Shown piece by piece: positions 7,328 to 14,320 of a stretch of 14,388 nt of DNA. Source of the DNA: Methanosarcina sp. UBA402. Its GTDB lineage: Archaea; Halobacteriota; Methanosarcinia; Methanosarcinales; Methanosarcinaceae. Both the position numbers and the translations under genes were made by a program. The stretch spans positions 1 to 14,388 of the forward strand of contig DADO01000129.1 of assembly GCA_002509325.1 (NCBI GenBank). The letters are read 5' to 3'. Position 1 is the stretch's first letter, and each line of letters begins with the position of its first letter. The notes under the pieces are model-generated. The model had not been told where the DNA came from. It worked only from the letters and a program-made list of their open reading frames with translations, and ran no database searches.

Positions 7328-7590
7328 GCTTCCTGAGTCATCCATTCCCTAATAGGACAAGTCATACAGGCTCTACCCCGGGTACCACAGGTGAAATATT
7401 ATGATGGTGAAATATTATGATAGCGATATAATTGAGATACTGTTACACTTGCGGCTTTCCCTGCCTTAATGTTTCCGATCTCTTCCGGTATGTAGTGTAC
7501 CCTGTTCTCCAACTTCCGCAACTTGGGTTTCGTATTTTGGGTTATGGTGACAGTGTGGTTGTGGTGACAGTACAACAGAATACAATAACT
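7309..7590 (-). pseudogene. Degenerate C-terminal remnant of an IS1341/TnpB-type gene
   Basis: On the minus strand one frame is open from 7590 to 7402, has a single TAA (7399-7401), then stays open to TAG at 7309-7311. The last part reads CGTRGRACMTCPIREWMTQEA, similar in style to the tails of TnpB-like proteins in Methanosarcina, which often end in a cysteine/glycine-rich stretch and a KQEA or TQEA motif. The earlier part (LRKLENRVHYIPEEIGNIKAGKAA) could correspond to the region after the zinc finger, but the zinc cysteines are not recognisable. The assignment rests on memory of the family and is tentative. If right, a transposon inserted tail-to-tail with the chimeric gene and then decayed. 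Confidence 0.35.
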
Positions 7591-7654
7591 TCAAAATACA
7601 ATAATGCTTGCAAAATCAATAACAAGAGAACGTAAGGAAGTTGATACTTACATT

Positions 7655-7692
7655 CCGCTAAATCTAAAGATTTAACGGGTTTTACGCTTCTT
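7655..7692 (-). repeat. Second copy of the flank-plus-hairpin motif
   Basis: Reading the minus strand, AAGAAGCGTAAAACCC (7692-7677) leads into a 10-bp stem, CCGTTAAATC with GATTTAGCGG, with one G-T pair and loop TTTA. The upstream bases (ttatatgaagaagcg) also resemble those at 1103-1117. Compared with the copy at 1110-1147, the flank and the TCTTTAG apex are the same while both stem arms differ yet still pair, which argues for selection on structure. Likely an end of an IS200/IS605-group element in minus orientation. Confidence 0.5.
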
Positions 7693-7885
7693 CATATAAA
7701 TAACAGACAGTCTCAAAATCAATTTTTCAATGTCAACCAATTGTAAACGGAAACGTTTATCATAGAGTAAACGATATGCTTCGATGCCGATTTGAATTAA
7801 ATTGAAGGTTAACAATAACACAATATACCTGCCATTCACTAAAAGAATTACAAGTTTAATAATAAACCCGGTAACAGGTTCAATA

Positions 7886-7945
7886 AAATTCAGTAGCGAA
7901 CTCCGTAATAAATTCAGTAACAAATTCAGCAGCAAATTTTAAGGA
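7886..7945. repeat. 12-bp tandem repeat array upstream of ppcA
   Basis: Five consecutive 12-base units follow the pattern aaattcagtarc: 7886-7897, 7898-7909 (degenerate), 7910-7921, 7922-7933 and 7934-7945 (degenerate). A further diverged unit (aaacccggtaac) lies at 7864-7875. The array ends 30 bases before the ppcA ATG. It may be a minisatellite able to change copy number or a set of binding sites in the ppcA leader. Confidence 0.55.
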
Positions 7946-7959
7946 CTAATCTGTAAGCA

Positions 7960-7967
7960 GTGAGGGT
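7960..7967 (+). promoter_or_regulatory. ppcA ribosome binding site
   Basis: GTGAGGGT lies eight bases before the ATG at 7976 and supports that start, which also gives the expected MSRKATYPKVICTQHPD N-terminus. Confidence 0.6.
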
Positions 7968-7975
7968 CCAATTTC

Positions 7976-9556
7976 ATGAGCAGAAAAGCAACCTATCCAA
8001 AAGTAATATGTACGCAGCACCCAGACTCGGCGTCAAAATATATTGCGACACAGGAAGAGCCGGAGGAAGCTATAGAAGCTGCACTGGTATTTGGCTGTGA
8101 CGAATACATGCCGGATTATGAGGGGAAGGCCACACCTTATCATCAGAACGTCCAGATCATATCAAAACTCATAGAAGAAACAGACCTTGTGCCCGGAAAA
8201 GATATTTTCATCACTCCAAGGGCACCAAGTGCAGTTCAGGAAAACCGGTTCAGGCAGCTTATGGTCATGATGTCAATTGCCGAAGCCAACCACGGAGCTC
8301 TCGAGTACTCGGATATTCAGGCAATAAACGAATTCGTGCACCCTATGACTGGGACGGTAAAGGAGATCCTTGATGCGCAGCAGCACATGGTAGACGTAAG
8401 CGAGCTTGCAAAAAAGGAATTCGGGATTTCAATGGAAGTCCCGCGCATAATCCCTCTTATTGAAGACACCCCTGCCCTGCTGCATGCAAAAGAACTTGCA
8501 GAAAATACGCTCCTTGCCTGGAAAGAACGCTTCGGGACAGCTCCTGAGAAATTCAGGGTCTTCCTGGGCAAATCCGACTCTGCACTTTCTTTTGGACATG
8601 TGGCAAGCACGCTCTCATGCAAGTATGCCATAAACGGGATTTCCGAACTGGATTCAGAACTCGACACCAAAACAGGCATAATCTTTGGAGCGGGGACTCT
8701 GCCTTTTAGAGGGCACTTGAGCCTGAAAAATGCTGAAAACTTTTTCAGGGAATACCGGGGAGTCGGGACTATTACTCTTCAGTCCGCTCTCAGGTACAGC
8801 CACGGAAAAGGGGATGCTGAAGCCCTGGTACGCCTTGCAAAGGAGAAGCTTCCCGAAACTCCGGAGGTCTTTTCCAGCGAAGAAAAAGAAGAGATTGTAA
8901 ACCTTATAGGGATTTTCGGGGCAAGGTACAGCCGCATTATCCACGAATTGTCCTTCACCATAAACCAGCTTGCCGGCCTCCTTCCCCAGCAGCGGGACCG
9001 CCTGATGCACATGGGAAGCAGCGGCTATTCAAGAAGCGCCCCCGATATCTCAGGCCTGATAAACCTCTGCCGCAGCGACATTGGAAAAGAGCTCAATTCT
9101 AGCATGCCTGCAGAAGACCTGCACCTCCCGAGGGCCATCAAGTTCACTGGAGCTCTCTACTCAATAGGTTTGCCTCCCGAATTCATAGGTACAGGTACTG
9201 CTCTCGAAGAAGCCCGGACAAAACTTGGCGAGGATGCCTGTGAAAGGCTGCTTACGAGATATTTCCCTTCCCTTGCCAGCGACCTGAATTTTGCATCCGG
9301 GTATCTGGACCTTAATGTAGCTTCCCGCTTTCTTTCAGGAGCCTGCCTGAAAGAAGTCAGTAGAGATATCGAGGTTTTGCAGGACATTTTCAGCCTTAAA
9401 GTCCAGCCTGAACCTTCTTACCGCATCCTGCTGGAGATGATGCAGCCCGACCTCCTGCAGGCAGGAAATGCAGGGGACTGCATGGATGAGGAAGTTTCCC
9501 AGCTTGTATGCTCAACCCTCACCAAAATGGGAAAAATAAGAAAGTCTCTCGGTTAA
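7976..9556 (+). CDS. ppcA: Phosphoenolpyruvate carboxylase, archaeal type
   Basis: The 526-residue enzyme adds bicarbonate to phosphoenolpyruvate to give oxaloacetate and phosphate. In methanogens this feeds aspartate and the partial citrate pathway to 2-oxoglutarate. The length is that of archaeal PpcA, about half of the bacterial and plant enzyme. Visible blocks are CTQHPD with catalytic H15 (12-17), ITPRAPSAVQENRFRQ (79-94), FLGKSDSALSFGH (196-208), FGAGTLPFRGHL (237-248), SALRYSHGKGD (270-280), QQRDRLMHMGSSGYSR (338-353) and FTGALYSIGLPPEFIGTG (390-407). It is soluble and intact, with good codon use. It is monocistronic, behind a repeat-bearing leader and followed by two hairpin regions. 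Insertion-sequence debris ends immediately upstream, so its original promoter context may have been rearranged. Confidence 0.96.
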   Translation: MSRKATYPKVICTQHPDSASKYIATQEEPEEAIEAALVFGCDEYMPDYEGKATPYHQNVQIISKLIEETDLVPGKDIFITPRAPSAVQENRFRQLMVMMSIAEANHGALEYSDIQAINEFVHPMTGTVKEILDAQQHMVDVSELAKKEFGISMEVPRIIPLIEDTPALLHAKELAENTLLAWKERFGTAPEKFRVFLGKSDSALSFGHVASTLSCKYAINGISELDSELDTKTGIIFGAGTLPFRGHLSLKNAENFFREYRGVGTITLQSALRYSHGKGDAEALVRLAKEKLPETPEVFSSEEKEEIVNLIGIFGARYSRIIHELSFTINQLAGLLPQQRDRLMHMGSSGYSRSAPDISGLINLCRSDIGKELNSSMPAEDLHLPRAIKFTGALYSIGLPPEFIGTGTALEEARTKLGEDACERLLTRYFPSLASDLNFASGYLDLNVASRFLSGACLKEVSRDIEVLQDIFSLKVQPEPSYRILLEMMQPDLLQAGNAGDCMDEEVSQLVCSTLTKMGKIRKSLG

Positions 9557-9583
9557 GTAATTCCTTTTCCAGTAGGTTGATAA

Positions 9584-9617
9584 CGCCCCTGGAAACCTGA
9601 AATATCTCCCGGGGGCG
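9584..9617 (+). terminator. GC-rich stem-loop after ppcA
   Basis: cgcccctgg (9584-9592) pairs with ccgggggcg (9609-9617), 9 bp with one G-T pair, 16-base loop, 27 bases after the ppcA stop. There is only a weak T-stretch after it (catttaat), so it may protect the mRNA 3' end rather than terminate. Confidence 0.4.
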
Positions 9618-9654
9618 CTCATTTAATCGCAGACTCCTGAAATAGACAAACATC

Positions 9655-9708
9655 TTAAGGGTTTTTGAGATTTCAGGCTAAATAACCCTTAAAGCAAAAA
9701 AGGGTTAT
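9655..9708 (+). promoter_or_regulatory. Two mutually exclusive hairpins sharing one arm
   Basis: ttaagggtt (9655-9663) pairs perfectly with aacccttaa (9684-9692), 9 bp with a 20-base loop. ataaccctt (9682-9690) pairs equally well with aagggttat (9700-9708), 9 bp with a 9-base loop. The middle strand is common, so only one can form. This is the geometry of an attenuator or switch, but it may be a simple nested repeat. Confidence 0.4.
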
Positions 9709-9947
9709 GTACGTGAGTTATTGACCAAATCCAAAAAAACAAGTATATCCATCTTATTTGAATAAAATGTAGAGGGAGCCTTATGCATATGTTTTTCAAT
9801 AACTTACACCCACTGCCCAAAAAAGAATGGTAATGTATATATAGACATAAATAATAGTAAATATATAAAATATCTATTACTATATAACCATTTGAACATG
9901 GATTTTACCTGTCTTGTTGGATAGTTCCAAAGGATTCTTGATTTTAT

Positions 9948-10148
9948 TTGAATCCCTTTTATGCTTTAATAAACGATGAAGCTTCTAAACCAAATGGTGT
10001 TGCAGGAGTGCAACAAAAAGTAACACGCAGATTAATATGCAGGTGCCTGCTTGGCATACATAGGCTTATCAATTCTGCAATGCAACAAGGCAGTTATACT
10101 TTAACTATACTTGAATTTGAATATTTCCTGAAGCTTTATCCAGGATGA
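9948..10148 (+). CDS. Doubtful small ORF, unrecognised
   Basis: This 66-codon frame from a TTG has no Shine-Dalgarno sequence and no family that I recognise. Its middle part is basic (VTRRLICRCLLGIHRL) and could be a decayed gene. It ends three bases before the next ORF's ATG, the only hint that it is translated. It may be non-coding. Confidence 0.2.
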   Translation: MNPFYALINDEASKPNGVAGVQQKVTRRLICRCLLGIHRLINSAMQQGSYTLTILEFEYFLKLYPG

Positions 10149-10151
10149 GAT

Positions 10152-10382
10152 ATGACTTTGTTTGAAATATTTGAGAGAATTAAGTTTTATTACTTTGATC
10201 CCTCAAAAATGTATAAAACTCTAAGAAAATACCAACCTCTACAAAAACCAAAAAAGTATGATATAACCTACTTCGCTTTTAGCAGGTTCTTCCACCTGAC
10301 AACAGCAAAAATGATTCCCGAGCTTCAAAATCAGACCTCCGAAAAAGCGGCTTTGCGGCATATGGAGGCTCTGGAATGGTAA
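10152..10382 (+). CDS. Small ORF overlapping the MATE gene, unrecognised
   Basis: A 76-residue product rich in Phe, Tyr and Lys at its start (LFEIFERIKFYYFDPSKMYK) and without membrane segments or cysteine motifs. The ATG is preceded by a weak GGATGAG (10143-10149). Its final seven bases overlap the start of the MATE gene, and the Shine-Dalgarno GGAGG (10364-10368) of that gene lies inside it, which would allow translational coupling. The amino-acid composition is protein-like in part but I know no homologue. It could be a small leader protein, or the remnant of a former upstream gene. Confidence 0.35.
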   Translation: MTLFEIFERIKFYYFDPSKMYKTLRKYQPLQKPKKYDITYFAFSRFFHLTTAKMIPELQNQTSEKAALRHMEALEW

Positions 10383-11851
10383 ATGATGAAGAAATGAGGT
10401 CCGGGAACATACTGAATCTATTCTTAAAATTTGCACTTCCGACCGTTGTAGGAGTTGTCATTGCTGGAATTCAGGGAATAATTGACGGTTTCTTTATAGG
10501 AAATGCTATAGGAAGCCAGGGGCTTGCAGGAGTGACTCTTGCCTATCCTGCTTATATGGTTATAATCGCCATGGGAGTAATTATCGGGATCGGTGCGTCA
10601 AGTTTAACAGCCCTTAAACTTGGAAAGGGAAACTTCAGGGGAGCCCTGGATATAATGCACAATGCTTTTTCCCTCTGTCTTCTTACAGGAGCAGTTTTTA
10701 CTGTAGCCGGGCTGGTTTTTTGTGAAACCTCGATCAATCTCCTTGGAGCCAGCGGGACTGCCCTTGCTTTTGCCCGCGAGTACCTCAGGATCATCTTCAT
10801 TGGCTCAGTCTTTATGATCCTCACAATTGCCCTTGACCCGCTGGTCAGGAATGACGGAAGACCCAGACTCTGTATGAATATCATGGTTGCAGGAGTCCTT
10901 GTAAATCTCGTGCTTGACTACCTTTTTGTCATGAGAATGGACATGGGAATGTCAGGTGCAGCCTTTGCCACAATAATCTCTTTTGCTCTGCCGGCAGTGA
11001 TGCTTATGCATTACCTTTTTGGCAGCCAGGCAAGATTAAGACTCAGGCTTAAAGCCTTAAAATTCAAACTCGGGATCCAGCTCAAGATCCTTAGAGCCGG
11101 CCTTCCATCTTTTGTGATGCAGTTTTCACTGGCTCTCGTGCTCTTTGCGCACAATTACATGCTGCTCAGGTACGGCTCTGAGCTTGCAGTTTCAGCCTAC
11201 GGCATTATAGGGTATGCCTTTTCAATTTTCTATATGCTTTTCGAAGGAATAGCCCTTGGAGTGCAGCCGATTATAGGCTTTAATTACGGAGCTGGTTACT
11301 ACGAAAGGGTTTCAAAGACCCTGAAACTGACAATGCTTTCATGTATTTTTATAGGAGTTTTTGGATTTGTGCTAATTTATCTCTTTCCTGAGAGGGTAGT
11401 GCAGATCTTCAGTCAGGATGACTCCGAACTTCTGGAAGTAACCCTGCAAGGAATGAAGTTCTTCATGTTCTCTTTGCTTGTTGAGGGTATCGTGCTTCTC
11501 ACTGCTATCTATTACCAGTCAATAAACAGGGTCAGGGCAGCACTCTTCATCTATCTGGGAAAGATCTTTGTTGTCCTCTTCCCTCTGCTCTTTATCCTGC
11601 CGATCTTCTTCGGCCTGGACGGAGTCTGGTCTGCATCCCCGGTTACGGAGTACATTATGACGCTGGTAGTTTTGGTTATGCTTTCAAAGGAATTTAAGTT
11701 CCTCAGGAGGCACAGTGCAAAGACCGAAAATAAGCGACAAGCAAGTACAAAACCGCCATCTCCGGCAGGCAGCAACAGCGGAAAAACCGAAATTGAAGAG
11801 AAATCCAGATTTGTTAATTTCAGACCTGCTGAAAAAAAGGAGATCTCATGA
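10376..11851 (+). CDS. MATE-family efflux transporter, MepA-like
   Basis: The 491-residue protein has about twelve hydrophobic segments between residues 15 and 436, the size and layout of MATE (MatE) antiporters, which export cationic drugs or metabolites using a sodium or proton gradient. MepA-like landmarks are DGFFIG in helix 1 (37-42), RNDGRPRLCMN (158-168) between helices 4 and 5, and GVQPIIGFNYGAG (295-307) near helix 8. Two repeats of six helices are suggested by the matching first- and second-half blocks. It ends in an unusual hydrophilic tail of about 50 residues (441-491), rich in Lys, Ser, Pro and Glu, which should lie in the cytoplasm. ATG 10376 is chosen because GGAGG (10364-10368) sits seven bases before it. 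It overlaps the small upstream ORF by seven bases. Substrate unknown. Confidence 0.9.
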   Translation: MVNDEEMRSGNILNLFLKFALPTVVGVVIAGIQGIIDGFFIGNAIGSQGLAGVTLAYPAYMVIIAMGVIIGIGASSLTALKLGKGNFRGALDIMHNAFSLCLLTGAVFTVAGLVFCETSINLLGASGTALAFAREYLRIIFIGSVFMILTIALDPLVRNDGRPRLCMNIMVAGVLVNLVLDYLFVMRMDMGMSGAAFATIISFALPAVMLMHYLFGSQARLRLRLKALKFKLGIQLKILRAGLPSFVMQFSLALVLFAHNYMLLRYGSELAVSAYGIIGYAFSIFYMLFEGIALGVQPIIGFNYGAGYYERVSKTLKLTMLSCIFIGVFGFVLIYLFPERVVQIFSQDDSELLEVTLQGMKFFMFSLLVEGIVLLTAIYYQSINRVRAALFIYLGKIFVVLFPLLFILPIFFGLDGVWSASPVTEYIMTLVVLVMLSKEFKFLRRHSAKTENKRQASTKPPSPAGSNSGKTEIEEKSRFVNFRPAEKKEIS

Positions 11852-12639
11852 GATATTCCCTCATGTAATCTCGTTTTAAGGTTTTAAAATGGGGCATTCC
11901 ACCTGCGGCTTTTATTCCTTTGGTTTGGTTAAACGTTATTTTGAACATACTCGCCAACAATTTTCGGTCAATTGCATCCTGTCGGATTTTTATTTAAATT
12001 CTTATAAGTGTTTTCTCCCAGTATATGTAAGAACTCATCATTAATATTTATTATAAAGTAACAAAGATATTGACAAAAGTGTTAAATATCTGTTAGTAGT
12101 ATTAGTAAATATCTCTACCAAAGGCAGACACAAAAATAAGCCGCCTCCTAAAATGTTAAAACACCTGAAACTCCTTTTGCCCCTGCCTGCAGTAGAACAG
12201 ACAGGGGCGAGGGTGCAAAAAATGAAGTGCCGAATTAAACATATAGCTAATTTTTTCAGCAACAACAAGGAAAAATTAAATTTTATTCAAATTCTGTAAA
12301 CTGTTCATCGATAAGCTTCGGCTTTCTTCCTCAGCAAAACTCTGGTTTAAGGCGGCTATGCTGCTTTATTCCAATAATCCTGCATATAATAACCACATTT
12401 TTACTAACTCCGTTTTTTGTGGCTTCTTCTATACAATCTCCAAGATGCCTAAATTTGATAAATTAAGCTTTTTAATACTCTGTAATTGCTTTCAATGTCT
12501 ATAATGACAATATAAAAATCCCCTAAACAGAGTATCGACAAAAAGCATGATTGAGTAAGTAAGAGAGAAGGAAAATGATGATAGGAATTTTGACCTGTAC
12601 ATGTTGCAGTATTTTTATTTCCTTCTCACTTGCTTATTT
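11852..12639. other. Long spacer between converging MATE and hydrolase genes
   Basis: Almost 800 bases without a gene that I can support. It holds the hairpin at 12179-12208 and an AT-rich block at about 11980-12125. Short frames on both strands (for example minus 12041-12268 and plus 12575-12793) lack ribosome binding sites or family resemblance. It may contain decayed genes; the length is unusual for a spacer between converging genes. Confidence 0.5.
12179..12208. repeat. GC-rich stem-loop
   Basis: gcccctgcctg (12179-12189) faces cagacaggggc (12198-12208): 10 of 11 positions pair around an 8-base loop. It is over 300 bases after the MATE gene and over 400 after the hydrolase stop, so it is not an obvious terminator for either. 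It could mark an unannotated RNA or an old gene boundary. Confidence 0.4.
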
Positions 12640-14133
12640 TTATTTCTTCTGTGTATGCTCCGAAATCCAGTCCCCCATAATTTCCAGAGCAGCCGGGGAA
12701 ATTGTTTCTTCTATTTTTGTGTACTCTGAGGGAGATCCCGTTTCAGTGGTCTGGAATAAATGGTTCAATCCTGGCAGTTCTTTGACTGTATAATCTTTAT
12801 TGCCTCCTTCTTTGAGAGCCTCATCTATGACACGGAGGTTTTCTTCAGGCGGGACCTGAAGGTCTTTTTCACCGTTTATTGCAAGTACAGGGCATTTGAC
12901 TTTCACCAAGGCTGGTTTGGGGTCGTATGTCAGGAAAAAGCGCATCCAGGGTGACAAGAGTCCTCTTGCTTGAGCATCAATGGCAGCCTCGATATTGCCT
13001 GAACTTTTCCTTTCCTGCTCGCTCATATTTGCCAGTTCGGTCCTTAGAATATCACGAAGTTTCTCCTCAGCGATTGTATTATTTTCTTCTTTTTTTACTA
13101 CAGAATACATTCTTTTCATCAGGACTTCGTTCTCGCTAATAGTTCCATTACCTACTCCTTCAGCCCTGGCAATGAGAGCACTCTGCATGTATAGAATTTC
13201 CTCTCCTGTCAGCCCAGGAGCTGCCATAAGTACAATGAATGCAACGTCTGGAGACTGTACTGCTACCATGGGTGCAATTAGACCTCCTTCACTGTGTCCA
13301 ATCAGTCCTATTCGGCTTGAATCTATCTCTTTGTGATTTTTGAGAAATGTAACTCCTGAAAGTACATCTCCGGCAAAATCTTCAGTCGTTGCTTGTGAGA
13401 AGTTTCCAGTTGATTCTCCTACACCTCGATCATCTACTCGAAGCACAGCAATGCCCTGACGTGTCAGATAGTCCGAAAGTACAAGAAACGGACGATGCCC
13501 CAAAATTTCTTCATTACGATTTTGCGGTCCTGAACCTGTTATGAGCAGGACTGCCGGAAAAGGCCCTTCTGACTGGGGGAGAGTTAACGTTCCTGCCAGC
13601 TTTATTCCTGCTTCTTTGTTTTCATAAACAACTTCTTCTTCGGTATATGGATAAGGCTTTACAGGGTCCTGCTTTCGATGCGTATCGGGGGCTTTCTCAA
13701 TCCTGTTAAGCACAAGTGGAATAGCCGATCCTGCCTGTTTCCATTTTCCATCTATGGTTTTGTTATTTTCCTTATATATTCCTTCAAAACTTCCCCTGAT
13801 GGATTTCACCTCAAGGTCCAAATTGCCATCTTTATAACTAACAGTTTCAACAGGTATGCCGCTTGCTCCCTGATCGGGGCTGTCCATGCTGGCTTTGATA
13901 GACCCATCCGGACTGGTAGAAATATTGAACACTATCCTTAATTCCAACCCACCTGGAACTTTTAAGTTTCCCATCCAGATGCCTTCTATATCCCTGAGAT
14001 CTCCAACACTCTCATTATGCGTATCATTTAGTTGAGAACTATCTTGCGGAGATCCACCTGGTTGCGAAGTGCATCCTAAGCCCGCTATAGTAATACTCAA
14101 TAAGATTACACAAATCGCGATTTTACTTTTCAT
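12640..14133 (-). CDS. Secreted lipoprotein of the alpha/beta hydrolase fold
   Basis: The 497-residue product starts with a signal peptide ending in a lipobox, IAGLGC, with C21 as the lipid-bearing residue, followed by a Ser/Gly/Asp/Asn-rich linker (22-46). Residues about 48-145 form a small beta-rich domain (IEGIWMGNLKVPGG, ending DGKWKQAG) often seen before such hydrolases. The hydrolase domain follows from about 165: oxyanion region ITGSGPQNRN (198-207), RVDDRGVGES (232-241), nucleophile elbow GHSEGG (279-284) with S281, acid GEKDLQVP with D424, and H458 in LNHLF. The triad is complete, so an esterase or peptidase-like acyl hydrolase acting on the outer membrane face is likely; the substrate is unknown. 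A helical cap lies about 310-395. The start is supported by GAGAGAGG (14139-14146) five bases upstream. It is transcribed alone. Confidence 0.9.
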   Translation of the reverse strand: MKSKIAICVILLSITIAGLGCTSQPGGSPQDSSQLNDTHNESVGDLRDIEGIWMGNLKVPGGLELRIVFNISTSPDGSIKASMDSPDQGASGIPVETVSYKDGNLDLEVKSIRGSFEGIYKENNKTIDGKWKQAGSAIPLVLNRIEKAPDTHRKQDPVKPYPYTEEEVVYENKEAGIKLAGTLTLPQSEGPFPAVLLITGSGPQNRNEEILGHRPFLVLSDYLTRQGIAVLRVDDRGVGESTGNFSQATTEDFAGDVLSGVTFLKNHKEIDSSRIGLIGHSEGGLIAPMVAVQSPDVAFIVLMAAPGLTGEEILYMQSALIARAEGVGNGTISENEVLMKRMYSVVKKEENNTIAEEKLRDILRTELANMSEQERKSSGNIEAAIDAQARGLLSPWMRFFLTYDPKPALVKVKCPVLAINGEKDLQVPPEENLRVIDEALKEGGNKDYTVKELPGLNHLFQTTETGSPSEYTKIEETISPAALEIMGDWISEHTQKK

Positions 14134-14191
14134 TATAGCCTCTCTCTAACATTTTTTATTTAGCATTCAATCTATCTATCTTTCAACATTT

Positions 14192-14211
14192 CTTTTTAAA
14201 TATTTGGTTTC
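14192..14211 (-). promoter_or_regulatory. Candidate promoter of the lipoprotein hydrolase
   Basis: On the minus strand gaaaccaaatatttaaaaag resembles a BRE followed by a TATA box. Transcription would begin about 25 bases on, leaving a leader of roughly 35-45 bases with the GAGAGAGG ribosome site near its end. Confidence 0.4.
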
Positions 14212-14249
14212 ATAAATTGTAACTATTAAGGTAGCCTTTTGAAAGCTGT

Positions 14250-14294
14250 CCAATTTTCCTCGTTCCAAGGAAAGATTGGATATAATTGGATATA
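14250..14294. repeat. Stem-loop followed by a 10-bp tandem repeat
   Basis: ccaattttcct (14250-14260) pairs with aggaaa-g-attgg (14268-14279), an 11-bp stem with a one-base bulge and 7-base loop. Its end runs into two exact copies of attggatata (14275-14284 and 14285-14294). It lies upstream of the hydrolase promoter. Confidence 0.45.
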
Positions 14295-14320
14295 AAATGA
14301 TTTTTCATTTGAAACGTGAA

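Larger units (their letters stand above)
7303..7975. other. Insertion-sequence debris and repeats upstream of ppcA
   Basis: This 670-base stretch has no intact gene. It holds a probable tnpB tail (7309-7590, minus), hairpins at 7307-7327 and 7655-7692, and a 12-bp tandem repeat at 7886-7945. A minus-strand open frame (7672-7935, 87 codons) overlaps the hairpin and the repeat array. Its first part merely translates the repeats into LLNL-like residues and I do not support it as a gene, although the later part (NLIQIGIEAYRLLYDKRFR) could be a decayed transposase. Confidence 0.5.
9557..10151. other. Spacer with hairpins and AT-rich promoter-like stretch
   Basis: After the ppcA stem-loop come two overlapping hairpins (9655-9708). 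Next is a possible 16-codon ORF (ATG 9783 to TAA 9833) behind GGGAG at 9774-9778, which I do not recognise. A very AT-rich block (about 9836-9892) contains aaatatataaaat, a plausible TATA box for the genes downstream. A weak ORF at 9948-10148 is listed separately. Confidence 0.45.

Noticed and set aside
7672..7935. 87-codon minus-strand frame as a gene
   Set aside because: It overlaps the hairpin motif, and its N-terminal LLNL-like residues only reflect the 12-bp repeat; no ribosome site.
7864..7945. CRISPR array
   Set aside because: The repeats are 12 bases, directly tandem and without spacers.
8317..9387. Several minus-strand open frames within ppcA
   Set aside because: They are by-products of the GC-richer coding sequence on the other strand; Ser/Arg-rich translations match no family.
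12041..12268. 75-codon minus-strand frame in the long spacer
   Set aside because: It spans a strong hairpin, has no ribosome site and an improbable composition.
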